NCBI GenBank assembly: GCA_959020865.1
Contig: CAUEUD010000015.1
Span: forward strand, 1 to 30,462
DNA from: Eubacterium limosum
GTDB taxonomy: Bacteria; Bacillota; Clostridia; Eubacteriales; Eubacteriaceae
DNA length: 30,462 nt
Reading direction: 5' to 3'
Shown here: positions 15,759-24,061 of the stretch, in pieces
Numbering within the stretch: position 1 is the stretch's first letter
How the letters are laid out: every line of letters starts with the position of its first letter
Translations under genes and position numbers: made by a program
The notes under the pieces: model-generated
Seen by the model: the letters and a program-made list of their open reading frames with translations, nothing else
What the model was told of the DNA's origin: nothing
The model's database searches: none

Positions 15759-16475
15759 TTGAAGGGAAAAGGCAGTTTAGCGATTGCGCTAATATGTATT
15801 TTTGTGGGTGTTTTGATTATCCTTCAGATGAAAACAGTCGACCAGTTGGGCGGGACGGTTGATTCCGAGCGCGCCGGCGACCTGGCTGCTGAGGTAAAAG
15901 CCCTTGAAAACAAAAATGACGAGCTGAACAACCAGCTCGAGGATCTCGAAAAACAGCTGGCTAACTATGAATCGGATGCCGCTGGAACCGATGATGTCAT
16001 AAAGAAAAAACAGAAGGAGCTGGAGAAGGAACGCGTGCTTGCAGGTGTGACGGATGTGACGGGGTCAGGCCTGGTCATCACCATTGATACCGACAGCACA
16101 GATTACGACGCGTCCCTCTATTCCAAAAGCTCCGATCTGCTGCTCTCACTGGTAAACGAGCTGAACGCAGCAGGCGCCGAAGCCATTTCCATCAATGGCG
16201 AACGTTTGATTAATACTTCGGAGATCCGCCAGGCGGGCTCCTATATTAATATTAACCGTAACAAATACGGTGCACCCTTTGAGGTGAAAGTCATTGGCAA
16301 TCCTCAGGATCTCTCCGCGGCCATCAAAATGCGGGCCGGTGTTGTGGATGTCATGCAGTCCAATAAGCTGAAGGTTTCTATTTCACAGGAAGACAATGTT
16401 CTTGTGAAGGCCTACAGCGGTGTGATTGACTTAAAGTATGCCAAGCCGGCCTCAGGCAGTGGGTCCGATGAATAG
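15759..16475 (+). CDS. DUF881 family protein (YlxW/YlxX type), copy 1
   Basis: A 238-residue membrane-anchored protein: one N-terminal span (about residues 5-22), a coiled coil rich in E/K/L (about 40-95) and a DUF881 domain opening VTDVTGSGLVITIDTD and containing LLLSLVNELNAAGAEAISIN and a GAPFEVKVIGNP strand. In Bacillus the relatives ylxW and ylxX lie between divIB and sbp, as here. The biochemical role is not known; membrane location and neighbours suggest an accessory division function. The start is TTG 15759 with GAGGTGA upstream. The following gene is a paralogue. Confidence 0.85.
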   Translation: MKGKGSLAIALICIFVGVLIILQMKTVDQLGGTVDSERAGDLAAEVKALENKNDELNNQLEDLEKQLANYESDAAGTDDVIKKKQKELEKERVLAGVTDVTGSGLVITIDTDSTDYDASLYSKSSDLLLSLVNELNAAGAEAISINGERLINTSEIRQAGSYININRNKYGAPFEVKVIGNPQDLSAAIKMRAGVVDVMQSNKLKVSISQEDNVLVKAYSGVIDLKYAKPASGSGSDE

Positions 16476-16484
16476 CGGTGGGCT

Positions 16485-17213
16485 ATGAAGAGTATAAGTG
16501 AAAAAACCATGAACCGGATACTGGTCTTGGTCTTTCTGGTGGTTGGCATTGGAATGGCCCTGATCGTTAAGGAGATTGGCTCAAAAGACATCCCGGCCCA
16601 GCGTACCTTTGTCAATGCGAAGACTTTATATAACCAGGAGCTTGAGGAGGATAACCTCAAAGTCAAAAATGAGGAGCTCAGCAAAAAAATAGCGGCTGAG
16701 CAAAAAAGGCTCGAAACCTACGAGGAGGCCCAGAGGGCCATCGAGGATGAAGGTTCTGTGGTCGATACTGTCGGCCAATATCTGGACGCAGAGCTTGAAA
16801 ACTATAAAATGGCAGACGGCTCTGTACCCATCCAGGGACCCGGCCTTGTCATCACGCTGGAAGACAGTGACAAAGCCATCGAACCTGGTGAAAACCCTAA
16901 TAAATACCTGGTGCACAACTCAGATGTGCTGGCAGTCATTAATGAACTGAAGGCAGCCGGCGCGGAGGGAATCCAGCTCAATAAAATGCGCGTGACAAGC
17001 AGCAGCAACATCGACTGCGGCGGCGCAGTCATAAATGTGGATGATGAGATATCCTCACCGCCATTTGTGATTGAAGCCATTGGAGACCCTGAATCCATGT
17101 ATATTTACTTAAATTCTGATGAAAGTGTTATTCAACTGTTGAAATATTGGGAAATAAAGGTTAATATAGAAAAGTCAGAATATTTACTACTCAACAAAAG
17201 TAATAAACTGTAA
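16485..17213 (+). CDS. DUF881 family protein (YlxW/YlxX type), copy 2
   Basis: A 242-residue paralogue of the preceding gene with the same plan: a short tail, one span (about residues 11-27), a coiled coil (about 45-85) and a DUF881 domain with IQGPGLVITLEDSD, VLAVINELKAAGAEGIQLN and PPFVIEAIGDPE. The shared LVNELNAAGAE/VINELKAAGAE motif shows the common origin. ATG 16485 is 9 nt after the previous stop, with GCGGTGGGC before it. The C-terminus becomes AT-rich. Function is unknown; a tandem pair is the usual state in Clostridia and Bacilli. Confidence 0.85.
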   Translation: MKSISEKTMNRILVLVFLVVGIGMALIVKEIGSKDIPAQRTFVNAKTLYNQELEEDNLKVKNEELSKKIAAEQKRLETYEEAQRAIEDEGSVVDTVGQYLDAELENYKMADGSVPIQGPGLVITLEDSDKAIEPGENPNKYLVHNSDVLAVINELKAAGAEGIQLNKMRVTSSSNIDCGGAVINVDDEISSPPFVIEAIGDPESMYIYLNSDESVIQLLKYWEIKVNIEKSEYLLLNKSNKL

Positions 17214-17244
17214 TTTGATTTTTTGCAGAGAAACGAGGACAACG

Positions 17245-17871
17245 ATGCTATATCCATTAATAGGGCTGCTTGCAGGGCTTTTAATTGGTGTTGTTTTGCC
17301 TTTTGAAATACCGCTGGCATATTCATCCTATCTCTCAATCGCAATACTCGCTTCGCTGAATTCAGTATTTGGCGGTATTCAGGCAGACCTGGAAGGAAAA
17401 TTTGACCAAAAACTGTTTATTACCGGTTTTTTTGGCAACACCATTTTAGCGGCGCTGCTGACCTATATCGGTGACAGAGTAGGGATTCCAATTTATTACG
17501 CAGCAATCTTTTATTTTGGAACCAGCCTGTTTTCAAATTTTGCAAAGATCCGGCGTTATTACTTCCGGTCTGGCAGCAAAAAATCAGATCCTAAAGCGAT
17601 TTCAAAGGAGCAGAAGCATGGTCATTCAACCGGCCATAAGGCTGAGCCTATAGAAATAATACATTCCACAACCGATGATTTGGACGAGACAGAGGACTAT
17701 GAGGAAGAAGACTACGATGCCGTTGAGCTTGACGAGAGCGGCTACCGCGGTGACGCTTCCGACGAGGATGAAGTCTTTGAAGATGATGAGGAACTGGATG
17801 AAGAACAAAAAAATGATGATAAAAAACAAACTAAGAGTTTCTTACGTGAAATAGAGGAGGAAGAAAAGTGA
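17245..17871 (+). CDS. sbp: Sbp (small basic protein, DUF1290) with acidic C-terminal tail
   Basis: Residues 1 to about 110 form the DUF1290 membrane domain: MLYPLIGLLAGLLIG, a VFGGIQADLEGKFD loop, GFFGNTILAALLTYIGDR and a terminal NFAKIRRYYF. Family proteins normally end about here at 110-120 residues. This one continues to 208 with a hydrophilic linker (110-143) and an acidic tail in which 34 of residues 144-208 are D or E. The tail ends FLREIEEEEK. ATG 17245 is chosen over the in-frame ATT at 17215 (10 residues longer) because GAGG sits 6 nt before it and the family begins ML/YPL. The stop overlaps the GTG of ftsZ by 4 nt. Role is unknown; the neighbourhood suggests division, and the tail is probably disordered and cytoplasmic. 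Confidence 0.85.
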   Translation: MLYPLIGLLAGLLIGVVLPFEIPLAYSSYLSIAILASLNSVFGGIQADLEGKFDQKLFITGFFGNTILAALLTYIGDRVGIPIYYAAIFYFGTSLFSNFAKIRRYYFRSGSKKSDPKAISKEQKHGHSTGHKAEPIEIIHSTTDDLDETEDYEEEDYDAVELDESGYRGDASDEDEVFEDDEELDEEQKNDDKKQTKSFLREIEEEEK

Positions 17872-18962
17872 TTGAATTAGATGGCTACAATGATAATTTT
17901 GCGAGAATTCGTGTAATTGGTGTTGGCGGCGGCGGGAACAATGCCGTTAACCGCATGATCGAATCAGGTCTGAAGGGTGTTGACTTCATATCCATCAATA
18001 CTGATAATCAGGCATTAGCCCTGACCCTGGCTGAAAAACGCCTTCAGATTGGTGAAAAGACCACCGGCGGTCTTGGTGCAGGCGGTAACCCGGAAATGGG
18101 TCAGAAGTCTGCAGAAGAAAGCCGTGATGCCATTGCAGATTTAATTCAGGAAACAGATCTGTTATTTATCACTGCTGGTATGGGCGGGGGAACCGGTTCC
18201 GGTGCTGCGCCGATCATTGCAAAAATTGCCCGTGAAATGGGAATCTTAACCATTGGTGTTGTCACCAAGCCATTCTCTTTTGAAGGCCGAGTCCGCATGC
18301 GCAACGCTCAGATTGCCAGTGATTTCCTTCAGGATAATGTCGATGCGCTGGTTACCATTCCAAATGACCGTTTATTAAGAATGGCCGATAAGACCACTTC
18401 CTTAAGAGACGCTTTCAAGCTGGCAGATGATGTCTTATTACAGGGGGTTAAGAGTATTTCTGACCTGATCTCTATGCCGGGTCTCGTAAGTCTTGACTTT
18501 GCCGATGTTAAGACCATCATGAAGGATGCCGGCCTGGCACACATGGGTGTTGGCCGTGCCTCCGGTGAAAACCGTGCCGAAGAAGCTGCAAAAGAAGCGA
18601 TCTTAAGCCCGCTTCTGGAAACCGAAATTGACGGCGCTACCGGCGTACTTTTAAATATTACCGCAGGTGAAGACCTGTCACTCTTTGAAGTCGACAGAGC
18701 CGCTACCATTGCGAGAGAAGCTTCTGACGAAGACGCCAACGTTATCTTTGGTGCGACCATTGATGAAAGCTTTGGCGATGAAATCCAGATTACTGTTATC
18801 GCGACTGGTTTCTTACCGGCAGAAGAAGTGGAAGCTAAAAAAGCTGCTATCTTGAACAGCGCAAACGCTGCTGCTGCAAACACGACTGCTAAGCCTGAAA
18901 CCAAAACAACCAGCGGCGCTGGCGAATTTGCGATTCCTGGATTTTTAAGCAACGAAGACTAA
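17868..18962 (+). CDS. ftsZ: Cell division GTPase FtsZ
   Basis: Tubulin-like GTPase that forms the division ring. The 364-residue protein has the GTP-binding IGVGGGGNNAVNRM, the tubulin signature GGGTGSGAAP, VVTKPFSFEG, the T7-loop region SLDFADVKTIM, a short Ala/Thr-rich linker (about 325-350) and the C-terminal partner-binding peptide FAIPGFLSNED. The start is GTG 17868, with the SD AGAGGAGGAAG lying inside the end of sbp. All 28 glutamates are encoded by GAA, unlike the upstream mur genes, which use GAG freely; this suggests codon selection for high expression. ftsA, which often precedes ftsZ, is absent. Confidence 0.98.
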   Translation: MIELDGYNDNFARIRVIGVGGGGNNAVNRMIESGLKGVDFISINTDNQALALTLAEKRLQIGEKTTGGLGAGGNPEMGQKSAEESRDAIADLIQETDLLFITAGMGGGTGSGAAPIIAKIAREMGILTIGVVTKPFSFEGRVRMRNAQIASDFLQDNVDALVTIPNDRLLRMADKTTSLRDAFKLADDVLLQGVKSISDLISMPGLVSLDFADVKTIMKDAGLAHMGVGRASGENRAEEAAKEAILSPLLETEIDGATGVLLNITAGEDLSLFEVDRAATIAREASDEDANVIFGATIDESFGDEIQITVIATGFLPAEEVEAKKAAILNSANAAAANTTAKPETKTTSGAGEFAIPGFLSNED

Positions 18963-18971
18963 GGTGTCTGA

Positions 18972-19427
18972 ATGAAGTGTCCCTTTTGTGATTATGACGA
19001 AAGCAAAGTAGTTGATTCACGACCTGTTGAAGAAGGCACTATGATTCGTAGAAGAAGGGAGTGTATCCGGTGCGCCAAAAGGTTTACGACCTATGAGCGG
19101 ATTGAAAACATTCCCTTGATCGTTGTTAAAAAGGGCGGTCAGCGTGTACCCTTTGATAAAAATAAAATTTTAAACGGGATGATCAAAGCCTGTGAGAAAC
19201 GTCCGGTGCCCATCGACAACATCCAGCGTGTTGTTGATTTGATGGAAAAGGAGCTTTATCAGGTTGAAGATAAAGAGGTGGAATCATCCTACATTGGAGA
19301 GCGCGTCATGGATGCGCTTAAGGATATCGATCAGGTGGCCTACGTTCGTTTTGCATCAGTTTATCGTGAGTTTAAGGATGTTGAGTCTTTTATGGATGAA
19401 CTGAACCGCCTTATGTCTGAACGCTGA
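18972..19427 (+). CDS. nrdR: Transcriptional repressor NrdR
   Basis: Nucleotide-sensing repressor of ribonucleotide reductase genes. The 151 residues comprise an N-terminal zinc ribbon (C3, C6, C31, C34, with MIRRRRECIRC) and an ATP-cone domain (VVKKGGQRVPFDKNKIL onward). ATG 18972 lies 9 nt after ftsZ, so it is probably co-transcribed with it. No reductase gene or clear NrdR box was noticed in the window. Confidence 0.97.
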   Translation: MKCPFCDYDESKVVDSRPVEEGTMIRRRRECIRCAKRFTTYERIENIPLIVVKKGGQRVPFDKNKILNGMIKACEKRPVPIDNIQRVVDLMEKELYQVEDKEVESSYIGERVMDALKDIDQVAYVRFASVYREFKDVESFMDELNRLMSER

Positions 19428-19443
19428 AGGCGTGGAGTAGTGA

Positions 19444-19971
19444 ATGAAATTTTTTGAAAAAACCATTGCGTCTAAAGAGATTTACAATGGACGCATCTTA
19501 AATTTAAAGGTCGACGAAGTCGAGCTTCCGGATGGAGGTACTTCTTTCCGGGAACTGGTAGACCACAAGCAGGGTGTCGGTATTTTGCCTGTCAGAGGAA
19601 ACCGGATTATTTTCGTGCGCCAGTTTAGAAAGGCCATCGAAAAAGTGATCCTGGAGATACCGGCTGGTCTGGTTGAAGTGGGTGAAGATCCAAAAGAGGC
19701 AGCGGTGCGGGAGTTACAGGAGGAAATTGGCCTGAAGCCCCTGGATTTGCACTTTTTAGGAGAAATGTGGCCCTCACCGGGATTTACCAATGAAGTGACC
19801 ACTTTATTTATGGCGTCTCAATTTGTTATTGAGCCGAGAAAACAGGATGATGATGAATTCATCGAAATTGTCGAAATGCCTATACGGACAGTCCGAGCGC
19901 TTTACCTCAAAGGAAAGTTTTCAGACGCAAAGACTGCCTGTGTTTTAGGTCGCTTTTTTTCTCTTATGTAA
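19444..19971 (+). CDS. NUDIX hydrolase, ADP-ribose pyrophosphatase type
   Basis: Hydrolyses nucleoside diphosphate sugars, probably ADP-ribose to AMP and ribose 5-phosphate. The 175-residue protein contains a complete Nudix box at residues 75-97: G75, E81, REL 89-91, EE 93-94, G96. It also has the upstream FVRQFRKAIEK and EIPAGLVE typical of the ADPRase subfamily (NudF-like) and the downstream WPSPGFTNE. It starts at ATG 19444, 16 nt after nrdR. Substrate is inferred from subfamily resemblance. Confidence 0.9.
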   Translation: MKFFEKTIASKEIYNGRILNLKVDEVELPDGGTSFRELVDHKQGVGILPVRGNRIIFVRQFRKAIEKVILEIPAGLVEVGEDPKEAAVRELQEEIGLKPLDLHFLGEMWPSPGFTNEVTTLFMASQFVIEPRKQDDDEFIEIVEMPIRTVRALYLKGKFSDAKTACVLGRFFSLM

Positions 19972-20078
19972 ATAAAATCATCGAGGTGGTCTATTATCAT
20001 CTGTGTTGTACACAGGATAACAGATCACTTTTCTTATTATTTGTAACAAATAAATTAAAGCTTTTAAGGAGAAACCGA

Positions 20079-21356
20079 ATGACAGAAAATTTTATATTCT
20101 CCGGTCATGACACGGTGGCGTTAGCGCAAAAATACGGCACGCCGCTTTACGTTATGAGCGAAGATATTTTAAGAGGGAACATCAACCGTATTAAGGATGC
20201 CTTTGAATCGGCGGGCGCGGATTATGATGTGAACTATGCCGGCAAAACCTTTTTAAATATGGGAATGTGCCGGATCATTGCAAGTGAGGGCATCTCTCTG
20301 GACGTGGCATCAGGCGGAGAACTTTATACTGCTGTAAAAAGTGGTTTTAATCCTGCACGTATTTGTTTTCATGGCAGCAATAAAAACCAGGCAGAGCTGG
20401 AAATGGCCCTCGGCTACAAGGTAGGCCGTATCGTTGTCGACAGCGAATGGGAGCTGGAACGGCTGCATCTTTTGACTGAGGAGCTTGAGCAGCCTGTCAA
20501 GGTGCTGTTTCGGGTATCTCCCGGTATTGAAGCCCACACGCATGAGCTTATACAGACAGGGAAGATTGACTCCAAATTTGGCCTGCCATTGAGCCAGGCC
20601 CGTGAGATTATTGGCCGCACAAAAGAAATGGAGTATGTGGAGACTGTCGGCATTCATTGTCACATCGGCTCTCAGATTGCAGATGAAAAGCCTTTCCTAC
20701 TGGCTTCGGAAGTCATGCTGGATCTTTATAAGGCTTTGCTCTCCGATGGGCTTAATCTGACTGAGATTAATCTGGGCGGCGGCTTTGGTATTCCTTACTT
20801 GAAGGAAGATCCCAGCTTTGACGTCACCAACTATATTCCTAAAATGGTCGACCGTATGCGTGAGATGGCTGAGCAGAGACAGGTTCCGATGCCCAAAATC
20901 GTGGTAGAGCCTGGCCGTTCAGTAGCGGCTCCGGCAGGTATTACTTTATATACGGTGGGAACTGTCAAAGAAATCCCGGGACTCAAAAAGTACGTAAGTG
21001 TTGACGGGGGTATGGCAGATAATCCCCGCCCGGCGCTTTACGGAGCGGACTATGATGCCGTGATCTGCAATAAACCTCAGGATGAAGCATTGATGGAAGA
21101 AGTAACAGTCAGCGGTAAAGCGTGTGAGACAGATACCTTAATTAAATCCATTAAGCTGCCGTCTCCTCAGCCAGGCGATACGCTGGCAGTGCTTCATACA
21201 GGGGCTTATAATTATTCAATGGCCAGCAACTATAATCGTCTCAGAAGGCCGGCAGTTGTCCTTTTGAAGGGCGATCAGTCAGCAATCCTGGTTGAACGTG
21301 AAAGCTTTGAGGATCTGGTCAAGAATGACAGGATTCCTTCCTGGCTTGAGGACTGA
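20079..21356 (+). CDS. lysA: Diaminopimelate decarboxylase
   Basis: PLP enzyme converting meso-diaminopimelate to lysine, the last step of lysine synthesis. The 425-residue protein has the PLP lysine in NYAGKTF (K56), HIGSQI, GGGFGIPY, the EPGRS phosphate/carboxylate motif, the CETDTLI active-site cysteine region, and TGAYNYSMASNYN. ATG 20079 has AAGGAG 7 nt upstream; a GTG start at 19986 would add 31 residues unlike the family. The 107-nt upstream gap has no recognisable lysine riboswitch or T-box. The gene sits with cell-wall and housekeeping genes rather than with other lysine genes. Confidence 0.95.
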   Translation: MTENFIFSGHDTVALAQKYGTPLYVMSEDILRGNINRIKDAFESAGADYDVNYAGKTFLNMGMCRIIASEGISLDVASGGELYTAVKSGFNPARICFHGSNKNQAELEMALGYKVGRIVVDSEWELERLHLLTEELEQPVKVLFRVSPGIEAHTHELIQTGKIDSKFGLPLSQAREIIGRTKEMEYVETVGIHCHIGSQIADEKPFLLASEVMLDLYKALLSDGLNLTEINLGGGFGIPYLKEDPSFDVTNYIPKMVDRMREMAEQRQVPMPKIVVEPGRSVAAPAGITLYTVGTVKEIPGLKKYVSVDGGMADNPRPALYGADYDAVICNKPQDEALMEEVTVSGKACETDTLIKSIKLPSPQPGDTLAVLHTGAYNYSMASNYNRLRRPAVVLLKGDQSAILVERESFEDLVKNDRIPSWLED

Positions 21357-21358
21357 TT

Positions 21359-21994
21359 ATGTTTAGCGCAAATTATTTTATCAACCTGCTGCTGAGCCTG
21401 CCCGGTATTTTAGTCGCCATTTCTTTTCATGAAATGGCCCACGGCTACGCGGCGGATGCGATGGGGGATCCAACCCCGAAACTGGCGGGACGACTGACGG
21501 TTAATCCCCTTAAGCACATTGACCCCATCGGTTTTATCAGTATGCTGCTTTTTCGTTTTGGCTGGGCAAAGCCTGTGCCGGTTAATCCGAATAATTTTAA
21601 AAATCATCGGAAGGGAATCATTGTTGTCAGTCTGGCGGGCTGCTTCACAAACCTTTTGTTAGGCTTTATTTCGCTCATTGCGATCTACGCGGTTTCGCCC
21701 TTTGCCAACGTGTATCTGCTACAGATTCTGCAGTATTTGTACCTGTATAACCTGATGTTTGCAGTCTTTAACCTTATTCCCATTCCACCCCTCGACGGGT
21801 CACAGATTCTGGCTGAGTTTTTGCCTTACAACGCAAAACAGAAATTCTACCAGTTTTCACGTTATGGGATGATCATTCTGCTGCTGCTGGTTGTATTTAA
21901 TGTGTTCGGTCTGATTATTACACCCATCATCAACGGGATTGATGGTTTGTTCAGAATGATATTAAACCCACTTTTTTTAATGATTTGGTCATAA
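21359..21994 (+). CDS. Site-2 protease family membrane metalloprotease (M50)
   Basis: A 211-residue membrane protein with the zinc motif HEMAH (H24, E25, H28) in the first span and the second-ligand motif NLIPIPPLDG (N138, D146). About five hydrophobic segments are visible. It belongs to the short M50B-type proteins without a PDZ domain; substrate unknown. ATG 21359 follows the lysA stop by 2 nt and scpA starts 1 nt after its own stop, so it is locked into the operon. This gene next to scpA is a frequent order in Clostridia. Confidence 0.93.
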   Translation: MFSANYFINLLLSLPGILVAISFHEMAHGYAADAMGDPTPKLAGRLTVNPLKHIDPIGFISMLLFRFGWAKPVPVNPNNFKNHRKGIIVVSLAGCFTNLLLGFISLIAIYAVSPFANVYLLQILQYLYLYNLMFAVFNLIPIPPLDGSQILAEFLPYNAKQKFYQFSRYGMIILLLLVVFNVFGLIITPIINGIDGLFRMILNPLFLMIWS

Positions 21995-21995
21995 A

Positions 21996-22727
21996 ATGAA
22001 TAGTTACGAAGTCAGTTTAGAGAAATTTGAAGGTCCTCTGGACCTTCTCATTCATTTAATTCAAAAAAATAAAATTGATATCTACGATATTCCCATCGCA
22101 GAAATCACAAACCAGTATCTGGCCCATATTGAGAAGTGGCGCGAGCTGGATATGGAGGTTGCCAGTGAGTTTGTGGTTATGGCTTCCAAGCTTTTGGAGA
22201 TTAAATCCAGAATGCTTCTGCCAAGAGCAAAGGATGAGGAAGAGGACGAAGAAGACCTGAAAGAGAAATTGGTACGCCAGCTTATAGAGTATAAAATCTT
22301 TAAAAATATCAGCATTTATCTGGAAGAACGGGAGTGTGCAGAGCTGCATGCCGTCTATAAGGATCCGGAATATATCCCGGTTATGACCCAGGACGCCGAG
22401 GTTGAGATCAACCCTGAGGATATTTTTAAAGCATACTCCAACATATTTTCCCTATACAACGATGAGATTGAGTTCAAAGATTTTTCTCAGGAGATTGTAA
22501 GGGAAGTTTTTACTGTAGAGGAAAAAATTGAGTACATCGAGCACCAGTTTGAGCTCAATCGCTCTGGAGAACTTCATTTTTCAGAGCTGTTCAGAAAAAA
22601 AGTCAGCCGGGGAGAAGTTGTTGTCACCTTTCTGGCGCTTTTGGAGATGTATAAAATTAATAACATACGGCTTTTTCAGAACCGTGTATTTCAGGAAATT
22701 ATCATCAGACAGAGGACAGAGGAATAA
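21996..22727 (+). CDS. scpA: Segregation and condensation protein A
   Basis: Kleisin subunit of the Smc-ScpAB chromosome-condensing complex. The 243-residue protein opens with FEGPLDLLIHLIQKNKIDI and has EFVVMASKLLEIKSRMLLP, the N-terminal helices that bind the Smc neck. An acidic linker (about residues 82-90) and a C-terminal winged helix with VVTFLALLEMYK follow. It directly precedes scpB with no gap. Confidence 0.96.
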   Translation: MNSYEVSLEKFEGPLDLLIHLIQKNKIDIYDIPIAEITNQYLAHIEKWRELDMEVASEFVVMASKLLEIKSRMLLPRAKDEEEDEEDLKEKLVRQLIEYKIFKNISIYLEERECAELHAVYKDPEYIPVMTQDAEVEINPEDIFKAYSNIFSLYNDEIEFKDFSQEIVREVFTVEEKIEYIEHQFELNRSGELHFSELFRKKVSRGEVVVTFLALLEMYKINNIRLFQNRVFQEIIIRQRTEE

Positions 22728-23339
22728 ATGCAGGAACTTTCAAAGAGTAATAAAAAGCGTCTAAAGGGAATCATCGAAGGCATCCTTTTTGCCGCCGGTG
22801 AGCCCGTCGCGCTGCGTGAGCTTGAAAAGGCGATGGAGCTGGACGGGAACACCATTCAGGCCCTTATGTCAGAACTGGAAAAGGACTATGGCAGTGTGGA
22901 ACGAGGGCTTCGCCTAGTGCAGGTCAATCACACATGGCAGCTGTCCACAAAGCCTGAACATTACGATTTTATCCGTCAGGTACTGGGGCAGCAGGAGCCC
23001 ACAGGGCTGTCCAAGGCGGCTCTTGAGACACTTTCGATCATTGCCTACCGCCAGCCGATTACCCGTATCGATATTGATAATCTGAGAGGGGTCAGCTCCA
23101 ACAGTTCTGTTCAGCGGCTCCTTGACCGGGGGCTGATCAAGGAGGCTGGCAGGATGGAAGCGCCGGGCCGGCCGATTCTCTATAAAACAACCCCCGCCTT
23201 TTTAAAGACCGTTCATTTGAAGCATATCGAGGATTTGCCGGCTTTTGAGCAGTTTGCTGAGGGAGAACAGCAGAAAATCGATATCTCCGCTTCTATGGCG
23301 GAAAATATGGAAATAAACACAGTTGAGGAATTGAATTGA
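22728..23339 (+). CDS. scpB: Segregation and condensation protein B
   Basis: Winged-helix dimer that binds ScpA in the Smc complex. The 203 residues show IEGILFAAGEPV, the AALETLSIIAYRQPITR helix and IRGV-like NLRGVSSNSSVQRLLDRGLI, followed by GRPILYKTTPAFL. ATG 22728 follows the scpA stop at once. The last bases overlap the TTG start of rluB. Confidence 0.96.
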   Translation: MQELSKSNKKRLKGIIEGILFAAGEPVALRELEKAMELDGNTIQALMSELEKDYGSVERGLRLVQVNHTWQLSTKPEHYDFIRQVLGQQEPTGLSKAALETLSIIAYRQPITRIDIDNLRGVSSNSSVQRLLDRGLIKEAGRMEAPGRPILYKTTPAFLKTVHLKHIEDLPAFEQFAEGEQQKIDISASMAENMEINTVEELN

Positions 23340-24061
23340 GATTACAGAAATATATGGCCCAGTGTGGCGTTGCTTCAAGACGTAAATCAGAAGAACTGAT
23401 TGCCGCAGGCAGGGTATGTGTCAACGGTGAGGCAGTGCTGACACCAGGGCTTCAGGTAGACCCGGAAGCCGACAGGATTACAGTGGATGGTAAAACCATC
23501 GCGGAGGACAAAAAAATTTATGTGCTGCTGAACAAGCCAAAAGGTGTGGTTTCTACCTCGGCAGACCGCCACGCCGACCAGACCGTGATGGATCTGCTGC
23601 CCATTAAGGAGCGGCTGTTTACCGTGGGGCGGTTGGATAAGGATACGGAGGGGCTGCTGATTTTAACCAATGACGGAGACCTTACTTTCAGACTGACGCA
23701 CCCCAGCCATGAGTTTAACAAAATTTATGAAGGGCTGGTAAAAGGGCTCCCCAGTACCGGAGAGCTGAAGCTTTTTGCTGAAGGTGTCCAGATCGAGGAT
23801 GATGACCATACACTGCATACCACTGCGCCCGCTTCAGTGCAGGTAATAAAGACTTACAGAAGCACAGCCCTGCTCGAAATGACGATCCACGAGGGAAGGA
23901 AGCGCCAGATTCGTAAAATGTGCGCGGCAATCGGCCATCCCGTCATTCACCTTAAGCGGATAGCTATTGGCAGTATTACCTTAAAAGGGTTAAAGGCTGG
24001 TGAATGGCGTTATCTTACTGAGGAAGAAATACGTTATCTGAGGGGAGAAAAAGATGATTGA
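23336..24061 (+). CDS. rluB: Ribosomal large subunit pseudouridine synthase B
   Basis: Makes pseudouridine in 23S rRNA (RsuA/RluB/E/F family). The 241-residue protein has an N-terminal S4 domain (MRLQKYMAQCGVASRRKSE), the catalytic-Asp motif GRLDKDTEGLLILTNDG, and the late HEGRKRQIRKMCAAIGHPV. The start is TTG 23336 within the scpB stop, with GAGGAA upstream; no better start exists. The end overlaps the next gene by 8 nt. RluB rather than RsuA is chosen from context and length. Confidence 0.92.
   Translation: MRLQKYMAQCGVASRRKSEELIAAGRVCVNGEAVLTPGLQVDPEADRITVDGKTIAEDKKIYVLLNKPKGVVSTSADRHADQTVMDLLPIKERLFTVGRLDKDTEGLLILTNDGDLTFRLTHPSHEFNKIYEGLVKGLPSTGELKLFAEGVQIEDDDHTLHTTAPASVQVIKTYRSTALLEMTIHEGRKRQIRKMCAAIGHPVIHLKRIAIGSITLKGLKAGEWRYLTEEEIRYLRGEKDD

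Noticed and set aside
19986..20078. N-terminal extension of lysA from an upstream GTG
   Set aside because: The added residues are not family-like, and ATG 20079 has a clear SD.
19972..20078. Lysine riboswitch or T-box before lysA
   Set aside because: The gap is too short and none of the conserved core sequences is seen.
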